Shown: in pieces, positions 16,609 to 24,614 of the stretch | Numbering within the stretch: the first letter of the stretch is position 1 | Layout: each line of letters opens with the position of its first letter | From: Rhodoglobus sp. | GTDB taxonomy: Bacteria; Actinomycetota; Actinomycetes; Actinomycetales; Microbacteriaceae | DNA: 34,323 bases | Reading direction: 5' to 3' | Assembly (NCBI GenBank): GCA_025464445.1 | Contig: JAODLY010000048.1 | Span: 1-34,323 of the forward strand | The notes under the pieces: model-generated | What the model was told of the DNA's origin: nothing | The model's database searches: none | The model's input: the letters and a program-made list of their open reading frames with translations, nothing else | Position numbers and translations under genes: made by a program

Positions 16609-18183
16609 ATGACCACCGAACAAACCACCCAATCGACCGAGGCACCGCCCGCCCAGCCCCAGGCACCGCCCGCTCATGCCCGGGGAATCGGTAGGGAAGC
16701 ACGCCTGCGCGCCGTACTGGGAACCGGCCTGCTCGTGCTGGCGGTGGGGGCGGGCATCCTGTTCGCCGACCCCCTCACCGTTGGTGCCCTCGTGGCGATC
16801 GTGGCCCTGCTCTACATATTTCGGGCGGTCGTGTTCAGCTGGTCCGGCGCGGCGGTCGCGCTCGTCTTTGTCGTCTGCCTCGTACCGGCGCGGCGCTACA
16901 CGCTGCCGATAAGCCTGCCGTTCGCGGCAGATCCATACCGCATCCTGGTTCTCCTGCTCCTCGCAACGGTGGTGGGAGCGCTGCTGATCGACCCGAAGTT
17001 TCGCTGGAGGCAACTCGAGTTCGGCGCACCCGTGGGGGTGTTCCTGGCTACCCAGTTGGTTTCGATCGGCACCAACGTGCCAGGGCTGGTCGCGAGCCAG
17101 CTCGCACCAAACGCGGTCATCAGCCTCGTGAGCCTGCTGATAATCTGCTCGGTCTTCCTCGTCACGCGGCAGATCATCCAATCCCGCGCACTGCTGGATC
17201 TGACGATCGTCACCCTCGTGCTCAGCGGCGCATTTGTCGGGGCGCTCGCGACAATCGAGCGCGTCACGCGCGTGAACCTGTTTCTCGACTTCTTCGCGCT
17301 TTTGCCCCTCCAACGACTTTCGCAAGAGGAATCGGTCTTCGTGAAGGCGGGCACTGCGAGAGCGTTCGCGTCGGCGCAGCATCCGATCGCCCTCGCGGTC
17401 TTCCTCGTCATGCTGATCCCGTTGGGGGTGTATCTCGCGCGGCACGCGACCTGGCCGCGCCGGCCCGGTCCTCGCGAATTGTTCTGGATCGGATGCACGA
17501 TGATCATGGTGCTCGGCACGCTGGCCGCGGTGTCTCGTACAGCGTTCGTGTCGATCGCCGTGATGATCGTGTTCGTCGTCGTGATCCGACCAGCGATCGT
17601 GCCGCGCCTGCTGCTCTACGGACTGCTCGCGTCAGCGGCATCGCTGGCGATCTCCGCACGCAACGTGATCGGCATGATCACCGAACTGCTCAACCCGCAA
17701 GCACTCATTGAATCGCAGATGAGCTCGCCAGGCTGGACGGGATCCGGCCGACTGGCCGACCTCGGCCCAAGCCTCGAGCAGGCTGCCTTCTCGCCGCTGT
17801 TCGGCACCGGGCTCGGCAGCCGCGTCACCATCGGCCCGAGCGCCAACGCATTCATCCTCGACGACCAGTACCTGACGACGCTTCTGGAGTCGGGAATCGT
17901 CGGCGTTGTCGGGCTGGTGCTGCTCCTGGTGGTCCCGATCGGTCGTCTCGCGGCATTCGCGAAGCGGGCCGGGGCGCCGGATGACCGGCGAGACCTTGCC
18001 CTCGCGGTCGCGACGGCATTCATCGGCTACGGCGTGGCCCTCGCGTTCTTCGACGGCCTCTCGTTCATCCAGACTGTGCTCACATTCTTCCTGCTGCTCG
18101 CCCTCGGTTCATGGGCGATCGGAGCCGGCCGTGAACGCGCCCCCGTCGAGCGCGCCATCCTGCGCATGCGGGTGCCGACATGA
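16609..18183 (+). CDS. O-antigen polymerase/ligase-like membrane protein (Wzy type), 524 aa
   Basis: The protein has about ten or more hydrophobic segments, with a cytoplasmic Pro/Ala/Gln-rich N-terminus (1-35). The diagnostic region is present: SRTAFVS in a membrane segment, the periplasmic loop with GTGLGSRVTIG, and ILDDQYLTTLLESGIVGVVG, the pattern of Wzy/WaaL enzymes. It most likely polymerises lipid-linked repeat units outside the membrane. A ligase role (attaching chains to another acceptor) is the alternative. The start was placed at ATG 16609 because the upstream in-frame part overlaps wzz out of frame. Its stop overlaps the next start by 4 bases (ATGA). Confidence 0.87.
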   Translation: MTTEQTTQSTEAPPAQPQAPPAHARGIGREARLRAVLGTGLLVLAVGAGILFADPLTVGALVAIVALLYIFRAVVFSWSGAAVALVFVVCLVPARRYTLPISLPFAADPYRILVLLLLATVVGALLIDPKFRWRQLEFGAPVGVFLATQLVSIGTNVPGLVASQLAPNAVISLVSLLIICSVFLVTRQIIQSRALLDLTIVTLVLSGAFVGALATIERVTRVNLFLDFFALLPLQRLSQEESVFVKAGTARAFASAQHPIALAVFLVMLIPLGVYLARHATWPRRPGPRELFWIGCTMIMVLGTLAAVSRTAFVSIAVMIVFVVVIRPAIVPRLLLYGLLASAASLAISARNVIGMITELLNPQALIESQMSSPGWTGSGRLADLGPSLEQAAFSPLFGTGLGSRVTIGPSANAFILDDQYLTTLLESGIVGVVGLVLLLVVPIGRLAAFAKRAGAPDDRRDLALAVATAFIGYGVALAFFDGLSFIQTVLTFFLLLALGSWAIGAGRERAPVERAILRMRVPT

Positions 18184-19028
18184 CCGAGCCACGCATGAGC
18201 GTGATCGTCCCAGCACACGACGAAGAGCGCGTCATCGGTCGTCTTCTCGAGCGGTTGGTCGCGGACTCCAAGGGTGAGCTCGACATCGTGGTGGTCGCGA
18301 ATGGATGCCACGATGCCACGGCGTCCGTCGCCCGCGGGGTAGACCCCGCCATCCGTGTGCTCGAGATCCCTGCGGCATCCAAGGTCGCGGCACTCAACGC
18401 GGGGGACGCGGCCGCGCGCGCATTCCCGCGCGCCTATGTCGACGCCGACATCGAGATCGACGGCAGCACGGTGCTCGCTCTCGGGCGTGAGCTCGACGAA
18501 GGCCCAAGCCTCGTAGCCTCGCCCGCCCTCGCCCTCGACCTGCGCGGCTCGAGCCGGGCGGTGCGCGCCTACTACGCGGTATGGGAGCTCAGCGAGTTCC
18601 GGCGGTCCGGGCACATCGGCTCCGGCGTGTACGCCCTCTCCCGCGCGGGCCGCGCCCGGTTCGGGCCATTCCCAGACGTCATCGGCGACGACCGATTCGT
18701 CCGGGGTCTCTTCGCCCAATCCGAGCGAGCGACCACGTCGGGCCGCTTCACCGTGCGGCCGCCGCGCACGCTCACTGCCCTCGTGCGCCGGGGCGGGCGG
18801 ATCGCCGCGGGAGACCGCCAACTGCGCGAACTCGGTATCGCGGCAGCTGTGCCCTCCACCGGCTCCTCTCTCGCCGGCCTCGCCGGGCGCGTGGCGACGC
18901 GACCGGGGTTGTGGATGCCGTTCGCGGTGTACTGCATCGTGCAACTGCGCACCCGTGCGATCGCCCGCCACAAACTCGCGGGACCGGCGGCGGCGGCCTG
19001 GGATCGCGACGAAACGAGTCGCGTATGA
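18180..19028 (+). CDS. Glycosyltransferase family 2, 282 aa
   Basis: A GT-A fold enzyme: MSVIVPAHDEERVIGRLLERL at the N-terminus, VVVANGCHDAT as the nucleotide-binding turn, YVDADIEID (about 86-94) as the metal-binding DXD motif, and VIGDDRFVRG as the later acidic catalytic motif. A hydrophobic stretch near the C-terminus (PFAVYCIVQL) may associate with the membrane. It adds one sugar of the repeat unit on the cytoplasmic face; donor unknown. It is coupled by ATGA overlaps to the polymerase before it and the flippase after it. Confidence 0.88.
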   Translation: MTEPRMSVIVPAHDEERVIGRLLERLVADSKGELDIVVVANGCHDATASVARGVDPAIRVLEIPAASKVAALNAGDAAARAFPRAYVDADIEIDGSTVLALGRELDEGPSLVASPALALDLRGSSRAVRAYYAVWELSEFRRSGHIGSGVYALSRAGRARFGPFPDVIGDDRFVRGLFAQSERATTSGRFTVRPPRTLTALVRRGGRIAAGDRQLRELGIAAAVPSTGSSLAGLAGRVATRPGLWMPFAVYCIVQLRTRAIARHKLAGPAAAAWDRDETSRV

Positions 19029-20503
19029 CGCGGCATCCTGTGGTCGACGCTGAGCCAACACTCGCGCACCGCGCGAGCAGGGGGGCACTCGTAACTATCG
19101 GCGGACAGTGGTCGCGCACGGGGCTGCAGCTCGTGTCGACGGTCGTGCTCGCGCGGATCCTGTTGCCGCAGGATTTCGGACTCATCGCCATGGTGAGCGC
19201 CATCGTCGGCATCGCGGACCTGATCAGGGAGTTCGGGCTCAGTGGTGCGATAGTGCGCCTTCGCGAGATAGACGACCAACTGTGGGCGACGATCTACCGC
19301 TTCTCGCTCGCGCTGGGAATCGTGACCGCTGGCCTCGCGATGGCGAGCGCTCCGCTCGTCGCTGCCCTTTACGGGGACCCGGCGCTCGTTCCACTCACGA
19401 TCGCCCTCGCGCCGATAGTGCTGCTCAACAGCCTCGCGATGCCCCTCCAGGCACACCTGCAGCGCGAGCTGCGGTTTGGCGCGATCGCCCTGAGCGATGT
19501 GCTCTCCATGGCGGTGGGAGTCGCCGGCTCGATCGTCGCGGCGGCGCTCGGGGCCGGTGTGTGGTCCCTCGTGCTGCTCACCGGGCTCGCGGCCGTCTAC
19601 CGTGTGGTCGCCATGGTCCTGGTGGTGCGCCCTCACCTGGGCGGCGCGGGTCGCTGGCGTGATCTCGCTCCCGTGCTCACCACCGGCGGGAGCATCTTCG
19701 GCGTGCAACTGCTCAACTACGCAGCCCGCAACATCGACAACGTTCTCATCGGCCGAGCGCTCGGCGCCGCCGCGCTCGGCACATACACGCGCGCGTATGC
19801 GCTGCTCATGCTGCCGATATCCCAGCTCAACGGGCCGCTGGCGAGAGTGGGCCTGCCGGTATTGAGCAGGCTGCAGGATGACGAGCAAGCGTACCGCCGG
19901 TACGTCCGTGCGGCGATGCTCGTCATCGGCTACGCGTCGATCCCGACATTCGCTGTCGCTGCCGGCGTCGCCGGTCCGCTCATCGAGGTGCTCCTCGGCC
20001 CGCAGTGGTCGGCGACCGCTCCCCTGTTCGCCCTGCTCGCGATCGCCGGAGTGGCCCAGGCGCTCGGCAACGTCTCCGGCTGGCTCTACATTTCGCTTGG
20101 TCGCGCACATCGGCAGCTCGTGTACTTTCTCGTCACGAAGCCGATAGTGATCCTCTCGTTCGTCGTCGGCCTGTTGTGGAACGGAATGAGTGGTCTCGCG
20201 CTGCTCTACGGGCTCGTGTCCTGCGCGCTTCTGATACCGGGATTCCTGCTGGCGATCCGCGGCACGTTCGTCACGACAACCGATGTGTTCACCCCGATAG
20301 TGCGCCCACTGCTACTTGCTCCGGCGTTGTTCGGCGCAGCGTGGCTCGGCGCCACCGTTCCCGGAGCACCCGCCGCGCTCTCACTCATTCTCGGCATCGT
20401 CGCGGCAGCCCTCATGGGCGCGGCCGCGCTCGCCATACCCGCGTACCGGCGGGACGCTCGCCGGATTCGCGAAGTGGTGCTTCATTCGAGGAGAGCGGCG
20501 TGA
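19025..20503 (+). CDS. Wzx-like polysaccharide flippase (MOP superfamily), 492 aa
   Basis: This integral membrane protein has about 12-14 hydrophobic segments. It carries the family signature early on (RASRGALVTIGGQWSRTGLQ, VVLARILLPQDFGLIAM, REFGLSGAIVR) and AARNIDNVLIGRALGAAALGTYTRAYALL in the middle. This matches the MOP group of flippases. It should move undecaprenyl-linked repeat units across the membrane for polymerisation by the Wzy-like protein. The start is ATG 19025, overlapping the GT2 stop by 4 bases; a longer in-frame extension overlapping that gene is rejected. Its stop overlaps the GTG start of the next gene. Confidence 0.9.
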   Translation: MTRHPVVDAEPTLAHRASRGALVTIGGQWSRTGLQLVSTVVLARILLPQDFGLIAMVSAIVGIADLIREFGLSGAIVRLREIDDQLWATIYRFSLALGIVTAGLAMASAPLVAALYGDPALVPLTIALAPIVLLNSLAMPLQAHLQRELRFGAIALSDVLSMAVGVAGSIVAAALGAGVWSLVLLTGLAAVYRVVAMVLVVRPHLGGAGRWRDLAPVLTTGGSIFGVQLLNYAARNIDNVLIGRALGAAALGTYTRAYALLMLPISQLNGPLARVGLPVLSRLQDDEQAYRRYVRAAMLVIGYASIPTFAVAAGVAGPLIEVLLGPQWSATAPLFALLAIAGVAQALGNVSGWLYISLGRAHRQLVYFLVTKPIVILSFVVGLLWNGMSGLALLYGLVSCALLIPGFLLAIRGTFVTTTDVFTPIVRPLLLAPALFGAAWLGATVPGAPAALSLILGIVAAALMGAAALAIPAYRRDARRIREVVLHSRRAA

Positions 20504-21642
20504 ACGCGCGATTCGCGGCGATAGCGCTGCTGGCGGTAGCGACCCTGTCCGCATGCGCGGCGGCGCCGACGGACTCGGCGCAAAAGCCCACGGATGCGCT
20601 CGTCGTCGCGGCAGACGGCGCGGGAACGTCGTGTACCGCCGCCCAGCCATGCACGATTGCCGGGGCACTGGGCAAGGCCGCCGCGGGGCAGACGATTTCT
20701 GTGCGTGACGGCAACTACGGCGATCTCGTTCTCGATGCGACGGTGGTGCCGAAGCTCGCGAAAGGGGTAGTCGTCGAACCCGACCGGTCAGCGAAACCGG
20801 TGTTCGGCAAGCTCGAACTCGACCTACCCTCGATAACCTGGCGCAATCTTGGCTTCAGCGGAGCTGTCTATCTGAACACGGGGGCGGATGGCACTCATCT
20901 CGACGGCATCCACGTGGATGGGTCGGGTGTGTTCGTTCATGCTGACGGGGTGGTCATCTCCGACGCGCTGATCGAGAACGGCACGTCCATCGACGGCATC
21001 CAGGTCGGTGGCGCCCACAACCTGCTTATCGAAAGTTCGAGAGTGCGCGGCTTCGGGCAGGGCGCAGGCAGCGATGTCCACTCGGACTGCGTACAGCTCT
21101 TCGACAGTTCGGACATCGTGATCAGGGGCAACTACTTCGGCGCCTGCGACAACGCGGCCCTCATCTTCTCACCGGGCAAGGGTGACGGCATCAAGTCCGT
21201 GCTCGTGGAATCCAACTTTCTCCAGGGCTGCGTCGAGAAGACCGAGAAGTGCAGTCAAGGCACAGTGCTCGACCTGCGTGAACCGACGGCAGCTGACGTC
21301 GTGGTGCGCAACAACACGATGCTCGACGGGTCGGTCATGGTGCAACCCATCGCGGGCCTCGTCTTCGACAGGAACATCGTGGGCTTCGTCTCGAACTGCG
21401 ACATGCCGATGACCAACTCGATAGTCGAGAACTGGAACAAGGGAAAGTGCGCCCAGCCGACAGCTGTTGGCAAAGATGGAAACCGCACCGGAAACGTCGA
21501 CGTCGTCGATCGCGTCGGCGGCGACCTTCGGCTCGTCAATCCCGAGCAGGCCGCCATCCAGCCCAGTGGCCAGAGTGAGCCGGCGAGCCGGGGATTCGAG
21601 GGGTCGCGCCTGAGCCCTGACATGGCTGGAGCGGGCGGATGA
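20500..21642 (+). CDS. Secreted beta-helix lipoprotein of the polysaccharide operon, 380 aa
   Basis: Starting at GTG 20500, the protein has a lipoprotein signal peptide with lipobox LSAC (Cys at about 19), so it is anchored on the outer face of the membrane. The start of the mature domain (SCTAAQPCTIAGALGKAAAG, then QTISVRDGNY) and the repeated short strands with Asn/Asp turns (GIHVDG, LLIESSRVRG, IVIRGNYFG, VVVRNNTM, LVFDRNIVG) indicate a right-handed parallel beta-helix, the fold of polysaccharide lyases, epimerases and hydrolases. I cannot assign a catalytic class. It may trim, bind or modify the exported polymer. It is translationally coupled on both sides (GTGA and ATGA), so it belongs to the pathway. 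Confidence 0.82.
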   Translation: MNARFAAIALLAVATLSACAAAPTDSAQKPTDALVVAADGAGTSCTAAQPCTIAGALGKAAAGQTISVRDGNYGDLVLDATVVPKLAKGVVVEPDRSAKPVFGKLELDLPSITWRNLGFSGAVYLNTGADGTHLDGIHVDGSGVFVHADGVVISDALIENGTSIDGIQVGGAHNLLIESSRVRGFGQGAGSDVHSDCVQLFDSSDIVIRGNYFGACDNAALIFSPGKGDGIKSVLVESNFLQGCVEKTEKCSQGTVLDLREPTAADVVVRNNTMLDGSVMVQPIAGLVFDRNIVGFVSNCDMPMTNSIVENWNKGKCAQPTAVGKDGNRTGNVDVVDRVGGDLRLVNPEQAAIQPSGQSEPASRGFEGSRLSPDMAGAGG

Positions 21643-22580
21643 CACGGCGCGATGGCCAACTCGGCCTCGTCGACGTGCGCGGGGTCGAGGTGGCTTACTG
21701 GGACCCGGTACGCAGCACGGGCCCCTGGGGCGCACCGGCTCGGTTCCCCCGGCCGATCCGCAACTTCGGCGACCTGCTCGCCCCGCGAATCGTCCGAGCG
21801 CTCGTGCGGGAACTGGGGCTTGGCGCGGCTGACGCGCCGCGACGGCTGCTCTCGATCGGATCGATCCTGCACTTCGGCCGGGAGGGCGACGTGGTGTGGG
21901 GCTCCGGTGTGAACGCCAAGGTCGGCCAGGCGGTTTCCGCCGGCCTCGACATCCGCGGCGTCAGGGGGCCGCGCACCCAGGCCGCGTTGGCGAAGGCACT
22001 CGGGATGCCCGGTGCCGCGATCCTCGGCGACCCCGGACTGCTGCTGGGCGCGCTCGAGCCTGGACTCATCGTTCCGGCGGGTCGGCGGAGGCATGCGGCA
22101 TCCATAATCCCCAATCTCAACGACCTGGCGACGCTCACTTCGCGCAGACAGGTGGTGAACCCGCGTTGGCCGATCGGGAATGTGCTGCGACGCATAGCGA
22201 ACAGTCGGCTCGTGGTCGGTTCGTCCCTGCACGGCATCGTGGTCGCTGAGAGCCTCGGGGTGCCCGCGAGGGTCGTGCGAACGGGTGCTGAGGACAGACT
22301 GAAATATGAGGACTACTACCTCTCAACCGGACGGGATCCGGATGACGCGATCGCGCGCACGGTCGACGATGCGTTGGCAGCGGGCGGAGTTGCACCCCCG
22401 GCGTGGGATCCGTTGCCCATGTTGTCGGCGTTCCCCCTGGATCTATGGGGTGCGTCCACCGACCCCCCGGAGTTCGCGATCGACCGCATCGCCCGACGGT
22501 GGCATGCAATTGCGGGAAACGCCGAGTATTCGCTGAGTACCCCCCAAACAGGGGTGGACAGGTCTGAACACCAGGCGTAG
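21639..22580 (+). CDS. Polysaccharide pyruvyl transferase family protein, 313 aa
   Basis: The motifs of the pyruvyl transferase family are clear: NFGDLLAPRIV (about 42-52), LSIGSILHF, VVWGSGVNAK, RGVRGPRTQAAL, AILGDPGLLL and SSLHGIVVAESLGVPARVV, with KYEDYYLSTGR towards the end. The family adds a pyruvate ketal from phosphoenolpyruvate to a sugar, giving an extra negative charge. Together with Ugd this predicts an acidic polymer. It is the last gene of the rightward glycan operon, overlapping the lipoprotein stop by 4 bases. Its last codons contain the C/G-tract dyad and the -35 of the next gene's promoter, so regulatory DNA lies inside the coding sequence. Confidence 0.9.
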   Translation: MTRRDGQLGLVDVRGVEVAYWDPVRSTGPWGAPARFPRPIRNFGDLLAPRIVRALVRELGLGAADAPRRLLSIGSILHFGREGDVVWGSGVNAKVGQAVSAGLDIRGVRGPRTQAALAKALGMPGAAILGDPGLLLGALEPGLIVPAGRRRHAASIIPNLNDLATLTSRRQVVNPRWPIGNVLRRIANSRLVVGSSLHGIVVAESLGVPARVVRTGAEDRLKYEDYYLSTGRDPDDAIARTVDDALAAGGVAPPAWDPLPMLSAFPLDLWGASTDPPEFAIDRIARRWHAIAGNAEYSLSTPQTGVDRSEHQA

Positions 22581-22583
22581 CGT
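22538..22583 (+). promoter_or_regulatory. Promoter of the surface protein gene with a C/G-tract dyad at its -35
   Basis: ACCCC-N7-GGGGT (22539-22555) is a perfect 5-base inverted repeat. The -35 TGGACA (22555-22560) begins at its last base, and the -10 TAGCGT (22578-22583) follows after 17 bases. A dyad touching the -35 is where class II activators or repressors bind. The leader of about 35 bases ends in GGGGAGG before the ATG at 22626. Confidence 0.6.
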
Positions 22584-22625
22584 CGATAACGAGACGCGGA
22601 ACCATTGGGCCAAAGGGGAGGAACC

Positions 22626-23216
22626 ATGGGAAGGCACACACTCAACCACAAGCCGAGACGGCGCAAGCTCGCAGCGGCCGCCGCGATCGCTGTGGTGGCG
22701 GGAACACTGGGTGTCCCGGCTGCCGCGCTCGCACAGCCACCAGCCGGCCAGGCGCAAGCGCAGAACGCCGGGGGCGGCGGGGACGGTGACAGCGGGGACG
22801 GCTGGAACCAAAGCAGCCACGGGGGTGGCTGGAATAACGGCGGCGACGGCGGGGGCGACAACAACCGGGATGATCGCGGCGACGGCCAGCGAGCACCCGA
22901 ACCCCCGGCAGCAGCGCCCGCAGTGGTGCCTGCGGCACCTCCCGCGCCGGTGGTCGAGCAGGCAGCCTCCGCACCGGCAGCGCCCGCGCCAGTTGCGCCC
23001 GCGCCGGTGGTTGCCGTTCGGGTCGAGCCGGTAATGCTCACCACCGACGCGACGACCCGCCTCACCGCTCAGCAACGAGCCGCCGCCAAAGCCCGGGATG
23101 ACGCGAATGCCGCCGCCGCAGTAGGCACCGGCGTCGCGCTGGCATCGCTTGCCGGGTTCGCCGGCCTACTCGTGGCGAGCCGCGCGCGCCGAGGGCTGCC
23201 AGGCTCGGAGAGCTGA
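22626..23216 (+). CDS. Low-complexity exported, membrane-anchored surface protein, 196 aa
   Basis: A basic N-region (HKPRRRKL) precedes a hydrophobic core and a signal peptidase site after ALA (about 36). Next comes a Gly/Asp/Asn/Trp-rich stretch with GW repeats (about 47-80), then a Pro/Ala/Val-rich stretch (about 85-130). A single membrane segment (about 160-185) is followed by SRARRG and a short tail. The plan resembles cell-wall-spanning anchored proteins, but there is no LPXTG before the segment (LPGS occurs after it). I know no named family. Start ATG 22626 has GGGGAGG upstream. Position after the glycan operon and the shared dyad suggest a role in holding or organising the polysaccharide; this is inference. 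Confidence 0.75.
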   Translation: MGRHTLNHKPRRRKLAAAAAIAVVAGTLGVPAAALAQPPAGQAQAQNAGGGGDGDSGDGWNQSSHGGGWNNGGDGGGDNNRDDRGDGQRAPEPPAAAPAVVPAAPPAPVVEQAASAPAAPAPVAPAPVVAVRVEPVMLTTDATTRLTAQQRAAAKARDDANAAAAVGTGVALASLAGFAGLLVASRARRGLPGSES

Positions 23217-23252
23217 GCAGGCGCACTCGCCTTCACCGCGGAACGAGTCGAG

Positions 23253-23258
23253 TAACGT
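23253..23258 (+). promoter_or_regulatory. Likely -10 box of a leaderless MFS transcript
   Basis: TAACGT lies 8 bases before the ATG at 23267 and there is no ribosome binding site between them. This fits transcription starting at the start codon. Confidence 0.5.
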
Positions 23259-23266
23259 GAGATTCG

Positions 23267-24538
23267 ATGACTTCCGCCGAGCCAGAATTCCGTTGGCGCT
23301 CCATCGCGTTGCCCGCCCTGCTGCCCACGCTCCTGTTCTCCACGGGCGAGGGCGCGATCATCCCGATCATCCCGATCGCGGCGAATAATCTTGGCGCCTC
23401 CCTGGCGATCGCCGGTCTCGTCACGGCGCTGCTCACCCTGGGCGAACTGTTCGGCAACATCCCCAGTGGCTGGCTCATCGCCCGCATCGGCGAGCGCCCG
23501 GCGATGATCGGGGCGGCTGCGCTGTCGATCCTCGGGCTCGTGATCGCGGTGATCGCCCCCAACCCGGTGGCGCTCGGATTCGGCATCTTCTTCATCGGCC
23601 TCTCCGCAGCCGTGTTCTCCCTCGCGCGCCACGCATTCATGACGAGCTTCGTACCGCTCGCCTTTCGCGCACGCGCCCTCTCCACCCTCGGCGGCACGTT
23701 CAGGCTCGGCTACTTCATCGGCCCATTCATCACCGCTGGCGTGATCGAGCTCACCGGCTCGGCGAACGCGGCATTCTGGATTCATGTGGTCGCGTGCCTG
23801 GGCGCCGCCGTCATCCTCGTGACCCTCCCCGACCCCACGAAGACGTTCGGCGCCGTGGCGACCGTGCGGCTTGCCGGGCGCACCATGCGGGAGGGCGAAG
23901 CGCTGGCCGAGCGGGAGTCCGCCGGGCTGTTCCGCACGATCTACAACAGCCGCGCCGTGCTCTCGCGGCTCGGGCTGGGCGCCGCACTGATCGGGGCACT
24001 CCGCACCAGCCGGCAAGTAATCCTGCCGCTGTGGGCTGTGAGTATCGGGGTGAGCGAGACGAACACCGCGATCATCATCGGCATCGCCGGCGCCGTGGAC
24101 TTCGCGCTGTTCTACACCGGCGGCCAGATCATGGACCGATACGGGCGACTGTGGAGCGCGCTGCCGTCGATGATCGGGCTCGGCGTCGGGCACTTCGTGC
24201 TCGCGTTCACCCACAACCTGTCCTCGAACGTGAGTTGGTTCATCGGTGCCGCGATCTTCCTGTCCGTCGCGAACGGGCTCGGCAGCGGCATCCTCATGAC
24301 GCTCGGCGCCGACCTCGCAGATCGCTCGAACCCCGCCCCATTCCTCGGCGCGTGGAGATTCACGGGCAACCTGGGGGGAGCCGCGGCGCCCCTCGCCATC
24401 GCGGGCATCACCGCCGCGGCATCCCTCGCCCTTGCCGCTGGGGCGATGGGAGTGCTCGGCCTCGTCGGTGCCGGGGTGATCGCGCGCTACCTGCCGCGGT
24501 ACATTCCGCGCGTCCCGCGCGCGCCGTCCGCCGGTTAA
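23267..24538 (+). CDS. Major facilitator superfamily transporter, 423 aa
   Basis: Twelve hydrophobic segments are laid out as two six-segment halves. The loop between TM2 and TM3 carries the MFS motif A variant GWLIARIGERPAMI, and its counterpart in the second half is GGQIMDRYGRLWSALP. The central cytoplasmic loop (about 190-225) is charged. It is a proton-coupled exporter or importer of the drug-efflux-like group; the substrate is unknown. The ATG is preceded by a -10-like box and no Shine-Dalgarno sequence. It is separated from the polysaccharide region by its own promoter, so a link to the glycan locus is not implied. Confidence 0.88.
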   Translation: MTSAEPEFRWRSIALPALLPTLLFSTGEGAIIPIIPIAANNLGASLAIAGLVTALLTLGELFGNIPSGWLIARIGERPAMIGAAALSILGLVIAVIAPNPVALGFGIFFIGLSAAVFSLARHAFMTSFVPLAFRARALSTLGGTFRLGYFIGPFITAGVIELTGSANAAFWIHVVACLGAAVILVTLPDPTKTFGAVATVRLAGRTMREGEALAERESAGLFRTIYNSRAVLSRLGLGAALIGALRTSRQVILPLWAVSIGVSETNTAIIIGIAGAVDFALFYTGGQIMDRYGRLWSALPSMIGLGVGHFVLAFTHNLSSNVSWFIGAAIFLSVANGLGSGILMTLGADLADRSNPAPFLGAWRFTGNLGGAAAPLAIAGITAAASLALAAGAMGVLGLVGAGVIARYLPRYIPRVPRAPSAG

Positions 24539-24602
24539 CCCGCCGACGCTGGCTCTACCCGCGGGTGGTCTCCCGGTCGCGTAGGCCCGGCTGCCTGCCC
24601 GG

Positions 24603-24608
24603 TACGCT
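24603..24608 (+). promoter_or_regulatory. Likely -10 box of the LysE-family gene
   Basis: TACGCT ends 6 bases before ATG 24615. No ribosome binding site is visible, so a leaderless transcript is likely. This also favours ATG 24615 over the adjacent GTG 24612 as the start. Confidence 0.5.
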
Positions 24609-24614
24609 GTCGTG

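Noticed and set aside
20005-21642. A long N-terminal extension of the beta-helix protein.
   Set aside because: The extension overlaps the flippase gene in another frame. GTG 20500 starts a proper lipoprotein signal peptide.
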